A stretch of DNA of 64,000 nucleotides from an uncultured Saprospiraceae bacterium (GCA_938007965.1 CALLMH010000053.1:1-64000); one strand, 5' to 3'; positions 41,564 through 51,252 are shown, counted from the first letter of the stretch. The notes: a model not told the origin generated them from the sequence alone. Numbers and translations: made by a program.

Positions 41564-42469
41564 ATGAGATACAAATGGGGCATTGACCTTGGAGGTACTA
41601 AAGTAGAGGGCGTAGTACTAGATTCCGAGGATAATAATAAGACTATTGCAAGATTAAGACTACCTACAGAACAACAAAAAGGGTACAAGCATATACTAGG
41701 TCAAATACACGGAGTAATCCTAAAACTACAGGAAGAAACAGGCATAATCCCAACGCACATCGGTATGGGGACCCCTGGAGTCATAGATCCGACGACCGAT
41801 AAAATGAAAAACTCTAATACGCTCTGTCTCATAGGTCAGCCTTTGAAAACTGATCTAGAGCAGCTTTCTGGACTACAATTCCGAACTAGCAATGATGCTA
41901 ATTGCTTCGCAGTAGCGGAGACACTTATGGGAGCAGTTGCTGATATGAATCCTTCTCCTCGGGTCGTATTTGGTGTCATCATGGGTACAGGTGTAGGCGG
42001 CGGTCTTGTCGTAGATGGTCATATCATCAATGGTCGGCATGGAATCGCAGGAGAATGGGGCCATAATGTACTAGACCCAGACGGACCAGACTGTTACTGT
42101 GGTAAGAAAGGTTGCGTAGAAAAGATAATCGCAGGTCCATCCCTTGAAAGATACTACACAGAGATATCTGGTACTCAAAAATCACTCAAGGACATCTCTA
42201 AATCTCATCAAAATGGAGAAGATCCGCATGCTACGCAAACCATAAACTATATGGTCGATAAATTTGGAGAAGCAATATCAAGAATATTGAACACCATCGA
42301 CCCTGACGTTGTTATACTCGGCGGAGGAGTAGGAAACATACCAGACTTACTTGAGAAAGCGGTAGAAGCTACGACCCCATATATATTTAATGACAAAGTA
42401 GAGACGACTTTTCTACGTCCAAAACTAGGAGATAGTGCTGGTGTGTTCGGCGCAGCACTCTTGTGGTAG
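41564..42469 (+). CDS. ROK family sugar kinase
   Basis: 301 residues from ATG 41564; the frame opens at 41498 but the extra 22 codons are hydrophobic and lie before the conserved start YKWGIDLGGTKVEG, the ATP-binding loop. Other landmarks: IGMGTPGVIDPTT, RTSNDANCFAVAE, MGTGVGGGLVVDG, the catalytic GEWGHN region, and the ROK zinc site CYCGKKGCVE. The family phosphorylates glucose, fructose, N-acetylglucosamine or N-acetylmannosamine with ATP. The presence of GEWGH and the zinc site suits a hexokinase of the fructokinase/glucokinase/NagK group. It lies 40 bases before mutS2 in the same direction. Confidence 0.92.
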   Translation: MRYKWGIDLGGTKVEGVVLDSEDNNKTIARLRLPTEQQKGYKHILGQIHGVILKLQEETGIIPTHIGMGTPGVIDPTTDKMKNSNTLCLIGQPLKTDLEQLSGLQFRTSNDANCFAVAETLMGAVADMNPSPRVVFGVIMGTGVGGGLVVDGHIINGRHGIAGEWGHNVLDPDGPDCYCGKKGCVEKIIAGPSLERYYTEISGTQKSLKDISKSHQNGEDPHATQTINYMVDKFGEAISRILNTIDPDVVILGGGVGNIPDLLEKAVEATTPYIFNDKVETTFLRPKLGDSAGVFGAALLW

Positions 42470-42509
42470 CGTCTGTAGTGAGTAAGCCAGATTAAGACAG
42501 AGCGAAAAG

Positions 42510-44894
42510 ATGATAAAGACGTATCCAAAAGATATATTCGAGAAGGTAGAGTTTGACAAAGTACTAGAGTTAGTCGATAACGCTTTATTAGGAGAGAAGG
42601 CAAGAGAGAACCTATTCAACCAAGGATTCATGATCGATATAGATCTAATCCAAAGAAAGTTAGACGAAGTAGACCAATGGCGTAAGGCCAATCAAGATGG
42701 AAACCCTATTCCATTGGAGACGTACGAAAGTGTGTCCGCTGATGTACCCATGCTCAAGAAGATAGGCTACGTATTATCCATAGATTCTATACGTCGAATA
42801 TACAGACTAATATCTATCGCCAAGTTACTTATAGAGTACTTCTCTGATGGCAGTCGTGCAAAAATGTACCCACTCATCCATGAGATTTTTAGAGAGATAG
42901 AGATAGATCCCGACCTTCTCAAAGAGATAGACCGTGTACTAGATGAAAAAGGTGATGTGAGACCCAATGCATCGCCTGAACTTATGAAGATCCACAAAGC
43001 AATCAGAAGTAAGGAGCGAGAGCTTGACACCGTATTTGGTCAAGCACTAAAAAAATATGGTAGTGAAGGTATGCTTTCTGAAAACAATGAAAGTCTGAGA
43101 AATGGTAGGCGGGTACTTACTGTGGATGCAAGTTACAAAAGAAAAGTCAATGGAGTCATTCATGATGAATCAGCAACCGGCAAAACGGTATTCTTAGAGC
43201 CTGCAGAAGTGATGCCCATCAACAATGCAATCTTTAATCTTTACACAGATAAAAAACAAGAAATATACAAAGTGCTACGTGCACTCTGTGATCAGATAAG
43301 ACCCTATGCAGAAGAACTCACCATCATAGAAAAGGTACTCATCCGACTCGATATCATAAGAGCAAAGTCTAGAGTAGCCGCCACAATGGACGCCAATAAA
43401 CCCATATTGGTCGATAAGCCACACTTCGGATTCAAGAAGGCTTATAATCCTCTACTCCTATTGAAAAACAATGCGATCAATAAAGAAACGGTACCATTCG
43501 ACTTAGAACTTCGTGGAGCGAATAGATTACTAGTACTTTCGGGGCCAAACGCGGGAGGCAAATCAGTAACTATGAAATCTGTAGGTCTACTACAATTAAT
43601 GGTGCAATTCGGGATGCATATCCCCGCTGATCAAAACAGTAAGATTGGAATCTTCAAAAAAGTATTTACTGATATAGGAGATCAACAATCGCTAGAAGAC
43701 GACCTAAGTACATACAGTAGCCGATTGAAAAACATGAAGTTCTTCATAGACAAGGCCGATAAGGATACGCTCGTATTGATAGATGAATTTGGAAGTGGTA
43801 CTGATCCTAAGATCGGTGGTGCTATTGCAGAAGCCATCCTCCGCCAATTGAATTATCAAGAAGCATACGGTGTGATTACGACCCACTATTCGAATCTGAA
43901 GTACTATGCATTCAAAGCCAAAGGAATACTTAATGGCTCTATGGAATTTGACAAAGGACAGCTATCTCCTACGTATCAACTGATTGTAGGAAAACCGGGT
44001 AGCTCTTTTGCATTTGAAATTGCCGAAAAGTCAGGACTAAATAAACATGTATTAAAATACGCCCGACACAAAACTGGAAAGAACGAAAAGGCCATCGACG
44101 AACTACTTACCAATCTCCAATCTGAGAAAAAAGAAGTCGAAAATCGGATGGCTACCCTCTTGGAAAAAGAGGATAAGCTGGACAAAATGCTCAAGTCTTA
44201 TAACGAGCTCCATAAAGAACTAGAGTTTCGTAGAAAAAAACTCAAACTACAAAGAAAAGAAGCGAAGCTGATAGAAGTCAACAATGAAAATCGCAAACTA
44301 GACAATGTCATCAAAGAACTCAAAAAAGCCAACGATCTAGAAAAAGCAAAACAGCACGCAAAAAAACACAGAGAATCTAGAAAAAAGGTACAAGAAGAAG
44401 TCGAAAAACTGCAAGATGAGGTCTACTATGGTGACTCTGCAAATATAGATACCGAAATTAAAATAGGCAGCTTCGTCAAGATGAGATCTGGTGGAGGCAC
44501 TGGAAAAGTGGTCAAAATACAGAAAAACAAAGCTACCGTAGAAATGGGCTTTCTCAATATGGAAGTCCCTCTAGCTGAACTCCTCCCAAGTGGAGCACCA
44601 ATAGAATACAGAAAGAGATCTGTCAATACCGAAGGCGTAGCCAAGTCCTCCAACTTCGACAATAAACTCGACATTAGAGGATATATGAAGTCTGACGCAG
44701 AGGCTTATGTGACCGCATTCCTCGACAAAGCCATCGTAAATAATGCATCACAACTAAAAATCGTACACGGTAAAGGCAGTGGAGCATTGAAAAAACTGGT
44801 CATCAAGATCATCCGAGACTATAGAGACGTAAGAGAATATTGGCATCCAGAAGATGAAATGGGTGGCGATGGTGTCACTTATGTAGAAATGTAG
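42510..44894 (+). CDS. mutS2: MutS2 family endonuclease/ATPase
   Basis: 794 residues. Core and clamp helices (about 1-310); ABC-type ATPase with Walker A GPNAGGKS (near 345), Q-loop and signature DDLSTYSSRLKN, Walker B LVLIDEFGSGTDP (near 420); long coiled coil (about 520-640); KOW-like segment (about 650-690); C-terminal Smr nuclease domain (about 717-794) with LDIRG and HGKGSGALKK. MutS2 suppresses recombination and, in some bacteria, rescues collided ribosomes; it does not act in mismatch repair. All domains are complete. It converges with dnaE. The Smr motif reads LDIRG instead of LDLRG, a normal variant. Confidence 0.96.
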   Translation: MIKTYPKDIFEKVEFDKVLELVDNALLGEKARENLFNQGFMIDIDLIQRKLDEVDQWRKANQDGNPIPLETYESVSADVPMLKKIGYVLSIDSIRRIYRLISIAKLLIEYFSDGSRAKMYPLIHEIFREIEIDPDLLKEIDRVLDEKGDVRPNASPELMKIHKAIRSKERELDTVFGQALKKYGSEGMLSENNESLRNGRRVLTVDASYKRKVNGVIHDESATGKTVFLEPAEVMPINNAIFNLYTDKKQEIYKVLRALCDQIRPYAEELTIIEKVLIRLDIIRAKSRVAATMDANKPILVDKPHFGFKKAYNPLLLLKNNAINKETVPFDLELRGANRLLVLSGPNAGGKSVTMKSVGLLQLMVQFGMHIPADQNSKIGIFKKVFTDIGDQQSLEDDLSTYSSRLKNMKFFIDKADKDTLVLIDEFGSGTDPKIGGAIAEAILRQLNYQEAYGVITTHYSNLKYYAFKAKGILNGSMEFDKGQLSPTYQLIVGKPGSSFAFEIAEKSGLNKHVLKYARHKTGKNEKAIDELLTNLQSEKKEVENRMATLLEKEDKLDKMLKSYNELHKELEFRRKKLKLQRKEAKLIEVNNENRKLDNVIKELKKANDLEKAKQHAKKHRESRKKVQEEVEKLQDEVYYGDSANIDTEIKIGSFVKMRSGGGTGKVVKIQKNKATVEMGFLNMEVPLAELLPSGAPIEYRKRSVNTEGVAKSSNFDNKLDIRGYMKSDAEAYVTAFLDKAIVNNASQLKIVHGKGSGALKKLVIKIIRDYRDVREYWHPEDEMGGDGVTYVEM

Positions 44895-44906
44895 TATGAT
44901 TATTCT

Positions 44907-44917
44907 AGGGATATCCC
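44907..44917. repeat. short palindrome between mutS2 and dnaE
   Basis: GGGATATCCC, perfect, preceded by A, lies between convergent genes. It shares AGGGATATCC with the hairpins at 40829 and 56247. It is too short to be sure it belongs with them. Confidence 0.3.
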
Positions 44918-44964
44918 AAGAAGTGAATTAGCTCTATGTACAACACAAAATTCACCAAGTGGCC

Positions 44965-47901
44965 TCAGTACCGCTCATCCTTCACATATGGTAGTCGCTC
45001 CATATTCCACACCTCTATACTTGGAAAGCCGAAATCTTCTACTACTTTTCCTCTAATCAGATAACACCCCTTCCCAGTGAATGGAGATCTGACCAACGAT
45101 GGCGGAAAATGTACCGTATCAAAGAATTTCCCTTTGTTATCCAACCATGTACCAAAATTCATATGTCGTTTGTTGACTGTGGTTACATGCTTGCGCGCTA
45201 CATAGTAACCCAATATGGAGACCGACTGTCCCATATATGATTTCAACTGATCACTCGATATAGTAGGACCGACTTCCGCTGCGATCAGATCAAATGGCGA
45301 ACATAGTGGAAAGCCCAATAACTCCATCTCATCAAATGCTTGTTCGTGCTTTCCCTCTTCTAGTATTGGAAGATCATAATTCTCCGTCTCTACATCAAAA
45401 AATGAAGCATACTGTGCTTGCTTGACCGCAGGATTGTGCACCGCATTCTTCTCCCACATGAGTTCATACTTATTCATACCCGTAAATCGAAATGCTGATA
45501 TCCGCACCAATATTTCCAACTGTTCTTTGGATATATCTACCCTATTTACGAAGTCTTTTAAGTCATGGTAGTCTCCATTTCGCAGTCTTTCCTTTACGAT
45601 TCTATTGGCTACTTTTTTTTCTAGATCTGCGATATGAATGAATCCGATATATATGGTTGCACCATAGATATTCGTGAGGTTGGTACTATTATTCACACAC
45701 GGTGGTTCTATCTTGGCTCCACACATCCTCGCTTCATGTACGTAAGTCTCCGTACGGTAGAATCCTCCAAAATTATTGATCACCGCCGTCATAAATTCTA
45801 ATGGATAATACGTTTTCAAATACAAACTCTGAAATGACTCCACCGCGAAACTCGCCGAATGCGCCTTACAAAACGAATAGCCACTGAAACTCTCTATCTG
45901 TCGCCACACCTCCATAGATAGGTCATCAGGGTAGCCTCGTTCTTTACAGTTTTTGAAGTACTTCATTCTCAATCTATCGAATGTGTCAGAGTTCTTACGC
46001 TTCCCCGTCATGATCCGACGAAGTACATCCGACTCATCAAGATCCAAACCTGAGAAATGATGGACAATCTTCATCACGTCCTCCTGATAGACCATCACTC
46101 CGTATGTCTCCCCCAAGTGCTCCTCGAATACCGGATGTATATAAGTGAAACTATCCGGATTATGAGATCGACTGATGTACTCTCGCATCATCCCTGACTT
46201 AGCCACTCCCGGCCGTATGATCGAACTCGCCGCTACGAGGTGTACATAGTTATCACACTTCAGCTTGGTCAGCAGTCCTCGCATGGCAGGTGATTCTATA
46301 TAAAAACAACCAATACAGTGCCCAGATTTCAGCTGTGCTTTCACATTTTGATCGTTTTTTATTTGCTCTACTTTATGTATATCGATGGCACGCCCTTGGT
46401 TTCGCTCTACCAGTTTTACGGCATCTTTGATATGTCCTAGTCCCCGCTGACTCAGTACGTCATATTTATGATATCCTAGATCTTCGGCCCCATACATATC
46501 GAAGTGTGTGATGGGAAATCCCTTGGGCATCATCTGCAATGCTGTATGATAGTTAAGCGGTCTCTCACTGATCAATATCCCGCCTGCATGGATCGATAGA
46601 TAATTAGGAAATCCCTCAATCAACTTACCGAATCTAAATATGTGCTTACCGAAGTGATGATGCCGATCCGTCGCGTTCGGATGATCTACAATGAGATCAA
46701 TATCCGCCTTCGGCAATCCGAGCACCTTACCCAGCTCCCTGATGATGGACTTCCCCTTGAATGTATTGTACGTCGCCAACAGTGCCGTGTGCTCCTTACC
46801 ATATCTCTTAAATACATAATCAGTCACATCATCGCGCTCATCCCAACTGAAGTCTATATCAAAGTCAGGTGGTGACATCCGATGCGGATTGATGAATCGC
46901 TCAAAATATAGATCTAATTCCATCGGATCTACATCTGTGATATTGAGATTGAATGCTACGATAGAGTTCGCCCCACTCCCCCGCCCTACATGATGATACC
47001 CAACCGAATGTGCGTACCGTATGATATCCCATGTAATCAAAAAATAAGAACTGAAGCCCATCTTATCTATCATCACGAGTTCCTTCGCTGTTCTCTGTTT
47101 TGCTTTTCGATTTTCCTTACCGAAGCGGGCTATACATCCATTAAATGCTAATTTTTGTAGTAAGTCATAATCATCTTTTGCGCTCCCTGTGAAGGTAACC
47201 CTATTATGATTGTAGTCATTTTCCATATCAATCTTACACTCGGCTAAGATCATCCGTGTATTTTCTATGATCTGTGGATATTGCTGAAATGCTTGTACTA
47301 AGACTTGCTCATCGTGGATCGTCTCTATTGATTTTGCATGCATCTTAGGATCCAACTTACTGATTACGATATTGAGATCTATACATCGTAAGAGCTTGTG
47401 CGTACGGAATCCTTCTTTGTCCAAAAAAGTGATCGGACTGAATACCACCAGCTTTTCCTGATGATTTTTCAAATACGAAGAATATAAATGATTCACTTCC
47501 CCAGGACGCACGCCTATGTATTCATGCGCCGCCAGATGATTGATTCCTTTCGGTAACTTTCGGTAGACCGTATAGGCATGCCTCCAATCTGGAGCAATGG
47601 CAGGCAATGTCTCCTTCTCCATGGAGTAATGTGTGAGGTGGGCACAGAGTTCTCGCCATCCTTCCTCATTCTTAGCGATACCGAGATAGAGAAAGTCATT
47701 GTCGGACCTGTATTCTATGCCTAAGATCGGCTTTATCTTATGCTCCTTACATGCTCTTATAAATTGGAATGCACAAGATGTATTATTGATGTCTGTAAGC
47801 ACGAGTTGGGTAATTCCACATGCAGCAGCGTGATTGACTAGCTGATCAGGTGATAGCGTGCCGTACTTGAGTGAATAGTATGTATGCGCGTTTAGATACA
47901 G
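44965..47901 (-). CDS. dnaE: DNA polymerase III alpha-type subunit, short form (DnaE2/ImuC-like class possible)
   Basis: 978 residues if read from the CTG at 47901. The first ordinary start is a GTG at 47802 (LTDINNT), but the frame is open 33 codons further to a CTG followed by YLNAHTYYSLKYG, the expected PHP N-terminus, with GAAGAG as a possible ribosome site; no ATG, GTG or TTG lies between there and the stop at 47961. PHP domain (about 1-210); polymerase palm with PPDFDIDFSWDE holding the catalytic Asp pair; fingers (GMMREYISRSHNPDSF, YGVMVYQEDVMKI, RIMTGKRK); HhH region; OB domain (about 880-970). It is shorter than replicative DnaE, like the second DnaE of Bacteroidota tied to translesion synthesis, but no dinB or imuB gene is adjacent. 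Three 15-bp operators lie upstream. Confidence 0.88.
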   Translation of the reverse strand: MYLNAHTYYSLKYGTLSPDQLVNHAAACGITQLVLTDINNTSCAFQFIRACKEHKIKPILGIEYRSDNDFLYLGIAKNEEGWRELCAHLTHYSMEKETLPAIAPDWRHAYTVYRKLPKGINHLAAHEYIGVRPGEVNHLYSSYLKNHQEKLVVFSPITFLDKEGFRTHKLLRCIDLNIVISKLDPKMHAKSIETIHDEQVLVQAFQQYPQIIENTRMILAECKIDMENDYNHNRVTFTGSAKDDYDLLQKLAFNGCIARFGKENRKAKQRTAKELVMIDKMGFSSYFLITWDIIRYAHSVGYHHVGRGSGANSIVAFNLNITDVDPMELDLYFERFINPHRMSPPDFDIDFSWDERDDVTDYVFKRYGKEHTALLATYNTFKGKSIIRELGKVLGLPKADIDLIVDHPNATDRHHHFGKHIFRFGKLIEGFPNYLSIHAGGILISERPLNYHTALQMMPKGFPITHFDMYGAEDLGYHKYDVLSQRGLGHIKDAVKLVERNQGRAIDIHKVEQIKNDQNVKAQLKSGHCIGCFYIESPAMRGLLTKLKCDNYVHLVAASSIIRPGVAKSGMMREYISRSHNPDSFTYIHPVFEEHLGETYGVMVYQEDVMKIVHHFSGLDLDESDVLRRIMTGKRKNSDTFDRLRMKYFKNCKERGYPDDLSMEVWRQIESFSGYSFCKAHSASFAVESFQSLYLKTYYPLEFMTAVINNFGGFYRTETYVHEARMCGAKIEPPCVNNSTNLTNIYGATIYIGFIHIADLEKKVANRIVKERLRNGDYHDLKDFVNRVDISKEQLEILVRISAFRFTGMNKYELMWEKNAVHNPAVKQAQYASFFDVETENYDLPILEEGKHEQAFDEMELLGFPLCSPFDLIAAEVGPTISSDQLKSYMGQSVSILGYYVARKHVTTVNKRHMNFGTWLDNKGKFFDTVHFPPSLVRSPFTGKGCYLIRGKVVEDFGFPSIEVWNMERLPYVKDERY

Positions 47902-47934
47902 TTGCTCTTCGTTGTTGAGTTTCCGATAAATTAA

Positions 47935-47949
47935 GTCGCAATATATGAC
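47935..47949. promoter_or_regulatory. putative operator, copy 1
   Basis: GTCGCAATATATGAC, 12 of 15 identical to the copy at 47976; GTC/GAC ends are symmetric. Its inner edge is 34 bases from the CTG at 47901. Confidence 0.5.
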
Positions 47950-47975
47950 TATATTTGATTATTAATTAATTTTAT

Positions 47976-47990
47976 GTCGGATAATATGAC
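47976..47990. promoter_or_regulatory. putative operator, copy 2
   Basis: GTCGGATAATATGAC, the best copy; 11 of 15 bases agree with its own reverse complement. It starts 41 bases from copy 1 (about four helical turns). Confidence 0.5.
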
Positions 47991-48119
47991 ATTATTTATT
48001 TGTAGAAGATCTCTTGACACAACAGTGTATATGGAGGAATATTACTCTGAATTCTCGATGATTTAGCTGCGTGCTATAGGTTTTAGAGCGATACGTGATT
48101 GAGAAAACCCGTTGTCAAT

Positions 48120-48134
48120 ATCGTATAATCTGAC
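48120..48134. promoter_or_regulatory. putative operator, copy 3
   Basis: ATCGTATAATCTGAC followed by ATT as in copy 2; TCGnATAATnTGACATT matches copy 2 at 15 of 17 bases. It lies 144 bases from copy 2. Confidence 0.45.
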
Positions 48135-48250
48135 ATTTTTCAGTTGGAAGAGGATTTGTTGATATGGTAGCATTTACGAAGTACCGTTACTATTAGTACT
48201 CTATGCTTTAGCTTTGAGCTGCCGGTGGGACGACTCGATATTGATTATCA

Positions 48251-48970
48251 TTAAGTAATCAAATTTCCTTTTTCATCCCACTCGGCTTGTGTATTCCTCG
48301 TATCGTGATTTACGTATTTCCCTATCATGTTTTCATCGTATGATAGTCCATGCTTTGCGAGTACATCATCTGGCACACCGTCCCATAGATTGGCTCTATT
48401 TCCTACATATCCTATATCATCGACTCCCATCCTGGAGGTGTAGTACCCAGTCAAAACAAGATTTCTAAATCGGTCAAAGAATTTCCTACCTGCATCATAC
48501 TGTAATGTGGACTTCGTACTAGGATAAGCAATATCGTCTAAGATTTGCTTTTGTTGTGTATCCGTGCAATTTTCGAAGATATTATTGAATCTATTATTAC
48601 TTTCTCCATTAAGCCACATCAGTCCTCCTTGTATCGGAAGCTGATGATAGGGTAAGTCTTTTACAATAAAATCAATAAATGCTGGCACTTCCGCATCAGT
48701 AGCACTTCCAGCTGTACTAGTGGCTGGCAGTATCAGATCGCACAATATCGCAATCAATGATAAATCCGCATCTGAAAAAAACTGACCTACGGCCTTGATT
48801 CTAGCATCATGCTCTTGCTCGGTGGCTGTTCTCCCATACAGTCCATCGGTCGCATCCACCTCAGGCATACTAGATTGCCCATCATTTTTACATCCTGTCG
48901 CAGCTACAGAGAGTCCAGTAGCTCCAATTCCTCCAATCAGTAGCGTCTTCAAACTATCTCTTCTATCCAT
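48251..48970 (-). CDS. gluconate 2-dehydrogenase subunit 3-like protein, Tat-exported
   Basis: 239 residues. The N-terminus MDRRDSLKTLLIGG carries an RR pair followed by a hydrophobic stretch and Cys (AATGC, about residue 27), so a Tat lipoprotein signal. The body matches the gluconate 2-dehydrogenase subunit 3 family (LSLIAILCDLILPATSTAGSA, VPAFIDFIVKDLP, FFDRFRNLVLTGYYTSRMG). In known complexes this small subunit is needed for folding and Tat export of the flavin subunit. The start overlaps the stop of the GMC gene by 1 base (TAATG), coupling their translation, which fits a 1:1 complex. Confidence 0.92.
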   Translation of the reverse strand: MDRRDSLKTLLIGGIGATGLSVAATGCKNDGQSSMPEVDATDGLYGRTATEQEHDARIKAVGQFFSDADLSLIAILCDLILPATSTAGSATDAEVPAFIDFIVKDLPYHQLPIQGGLMWLNGESNNRFNNIFENCTDTQQKQILDDIAYPSTKSTLQYDAGRKFFDRFRNLVLTGYYTSRMGVDDIGYVGNRANLWDGVPDDVLAKHGLSYDENMIGKYVNHDTRNTQAEWDEKGNLIT

Positions 48971-50685
48971 TATATGTTCTGTTTTTTGAGTTGATCAACT
49001 ATATATTCCGAGGCACGCATACTGAGTGCCAGAATCGTCCATGTACAATTTTTGTCCGCTTGCGATACAAATGGACCAGCATCAACGACGAATACATTCT
49101 TGGCATCGTGCAACTGTTGGTATTTATTCGTTACCGAAGTCCGAGGATCATTTCCCATACGAGTAGTCCCTACTTCATGAATGATCTGCCCTGGAGCCAA
49201 CAGCCCATAATCTTTATCTTTACCTGGTTTCTCCCCTATCACTTTGCCACCCATATTATGAATGATTTCTTCAAAGGTATCGACCATATGTTTCGCTTGA
49301 TTTCGTTCTTGATCAGACCATTTATAATCAAATCTCAAAGTTGGAATTCCGAATCGATCTACCTGATCTGGATCAATCTCACACCGATTATCATACATGG
49401 CGATAGATTCTCCTCTGCCAGCTATCCCGATAGTAGAACCGTAGAATCGCTTTACATCTTCTCTCAGTTTATCCCCATATCCTCCGACTTGTTTACCGAT
49501 ATATTCATTCATCTGAGTAGCTTGTCCTCCGAAGCCATAGGCAGGCATCCCTAGACCTCCCCACATCTCTATATGGTATCCTCTAGCGAAATCGAGCTTC
49601 TTATTGTCTCCCCACCAAGGGCTATATACGTGCAGTGCTCCAGTCCCATCTTCGTTATACATCTTTCGATCCATCATAGCGGGAATGAAGCCTGACAATC
49701 CAGACCCTGTAGAATCATGCAAATATCTACCTACATGGTCACTACTATTCCCTAAGCCATTAGGATGTTGTTTGCTCTTAGAATTGAGCAATATCCTCGC
49801 CGAACTACATGCGGAAGCTCCCAGAACGACCACCTTGGCCTTCATTTGATATTCCATCATATCTTCTTTATTGATATAAGAAACTCCAGTAGCTTTACCC
49901 TCTGCGTTCGTGGTTACATTCTTGACCATACATCCAGTGAAGAGATCGACCTGTCCATTCCTCATCGCGGGAAATATCAAACAAGATCCCGAAGAAAAAT
50001 CTGCGTATGCATTGCAAGACCTATTGCATTGCCCACAGTAGAAACAGACTCCTCGTTCTGCATTAATCCGTTTTGTCAATATAGAAATCCTCGCGGGGAT
50101 GACCGGGATCCCGGTTTTGCGGGCTCCTTTGGTATAGTATAGCTCATGCAACCTAGGCTTGGGTGGAGGTAAGAAGAATCCGTCAGGATCATTTGGCAAC
50201 CCTTCATTGGTTCCCGCTATTCCTATCATCTTATCTAACCGATCATAGAAAGGCTTGATTTCCTCATAGGAGATAGGCCAGTTTTCACCCAAACCATCTA
50301 TATCTTTATGTTTGAAATCTTTAGGACCGAATCTAAGAGATATTCTCCCCCAATGGTTGGTTCTACCTCCTAGCATTCGTGATCTCCACCATCTGAAATC
50401 AGTACCCTCTTTTGTAGAATACGGTTCTCCCTCTACATCCCAGTCACCCCATGACATATCGAAATCGCCGAATGCTCGGTTGGTACTAGCACCTCTTCGC
50501 GGAGACTCCCACGGCCACTTCATCTGTGTCATCGTCTTAGGATCTTTGGGATCGAAATAGCCTCCCGCTTCTAATATAGCTACCTTCAATCCATTATTGG
50601 CTAGGATATTAGCTGCCATGCCTCCTCCTGCACCAGATCCTACGATGATTGCATCGTATTGTTTAGTATTCTCCTTTATTTGCAT
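48970..50685 (-). CDS. GMC family FAD oxidoreductase with Cys cluster
   Basis: 571 residues. FAD-binding GSGAGGGMAANIL near residues 16-29, the GMC substrate domain, and the C-terminal HEVGTTRMGNDP and DAGPFVSQADKNCTWTILALSM regions with the active site. A cluster CFYCGQCNRSCNA (about residues 211-223) has four closely spaced Cys, as in FAD-dependent glucose and sorbitol dehydrogenases, where Cys in this place bind a 3Fe-4S cluster carrying electrons to a cytochrome. It has no signal peptide; export is likely by hitchhiking on the Tat signal of the partner encoded next. Substrate: an alcohol or sugar, not determinable. Confidence 0.92.
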   Translation of the reverse strand: MQIKENTKQYDAIIVGSGAGGGMAANILANNGLKVAILEAGGYFDPKDPKTMTQMKWPWESPRRGASTNRAFGDFDMSWGDWDVEGEPYSTKEGTDFRWWRSRMLGGRTNHWGRISLRFGPKDFKHKDIDGLGENWPISYEEIKPFYDRLDKMIGIAGTNEGLPNDPDGFFLPPPKPRLHELYYTKGARKTGIPVIPARISILTKRINAERGVCFYCGQCNRSCNAYADFSSGSCLIFPAMRNGQVDLFTGCMVKNVTTNAEGKATGVSYINKEDMMEYQMKAKVVVLGASACSSARILLNSKSKQHPNGLGNSSDHVGRYLHDSTGSGLSGFIPAMMDRKMYNEDGTGALHVYSPWWGDNKKLDFARGYHIEMWGGLGMPAYGFGGQATQMNEYIGKQVGGYGDKLREDVKRFYGSTIGIAGRGESIAMYDNRCEIDPDQVDRFGIPTLRFDYKWSDQERNQAKHMVDTFEEIIHNMGGKVIGEKPGKDKDYGLLAPGQIIHEVGTTRMGNDPRTSVTNKYQQLHDAKNVFVVDAGPFVSQADKNCTWTILALSMRASEYIVDQLKKQNI

Positions 50686-50841
50686 GATTCTATATTTACA
50701 AGCTAAAAGATACTACAATCGATAAGAAATGACCAAATTTTAAGAAGGAATTGTGGATCTGAGGGTTTGCGGATTTGCATTGTGAATGCAGAATGTTGGT
50801 GGTCTTTGTCTATATGTATTCGACGCTGTACCACTGGTTAT

Positions 50842-51252
50842 TTACGACCATTCTTTGCCAGTGTAATATACTGTGCCTTTGAACGAGGCTACTCGCTTTT
50901 CATCTTGATTGGTGATATCTACGTGATAGATTGCGAACTTTCTTGTTTTGCTGATCAATATTGATTTGGCGGTGAGGGTGTCTCCTTCTACGACCTTGGC
51001 AGTATGTGATATACTGGTCTCGACAGATACCGCTTGATAGCCGATCGAATTTGTAGCAAAAGCAAATGCACTATCGGCGAGCGAATATGTGATGCCACCA
51101 TGGGCGATCCCGAATCCATTTAACATTTCTTTTCTTACGGTAAGTTTAATCTCACAATCTCCATGCTGCACACTGATCAATTCGATTCCGAGCCACTTGG
51201 AGAATGCATCCTTATCATACATCTGGGTAGAAACTATATCCTTTGGTGTCAT
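50842..51252 (-). CDS. PaaI-type hotdog thioesterase
   Basis: 136 residues. The hotdog core shows NGFGIAHGGITYSLADSAFAFATNS (about residues 47-72): the HGG turn and the downstream Asp are the catalytic features of the PaaI class, which hydrolyses acyl-CoA esters such as hydroxyphenylacetyl-CoA. The C-terminal strands ASFKGTVYYTG are typical. It is cytoplasmic. It lies between the GMC gene (156 bases away) and the cytochrome gene on the same strand, but no other phenylacetate gene is present, so a general housekeeping thioesterase is as likely as a pathway enzyme. Confidence 0.9.
   Translation of the reverse strand: MTPKDIVSTQMYDKDAFSKWLGIELISVQHGDCEIKLTVRKEMLNGFGIAHGGITYSLADSAFAFATNSIGYQAVSVETSISHTAKVVEGDTLTAKSILISKTRKFAIYHVDITNQDEKRVASFKGTVYYTGKEWS

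Larger units (their letters stand above)
47902..48250. other. 349-base gene-free region upstream of dnaE
   Basis: No gene. It contains three copies of an imperfect palindrome GTCGnATAATATGAC and should hold the dnaE promoter. No Y-family polymerase or repressor fragment can be read from it. No terminator for the upstream redox genes is evident. Confidence 0.6.

Noticed and set aside
47514-47802. GTG at 47802 as the true dnaE start
   Set aside because: It would remove the first conserved PHP motif, which is encoded in frame directly upstream.
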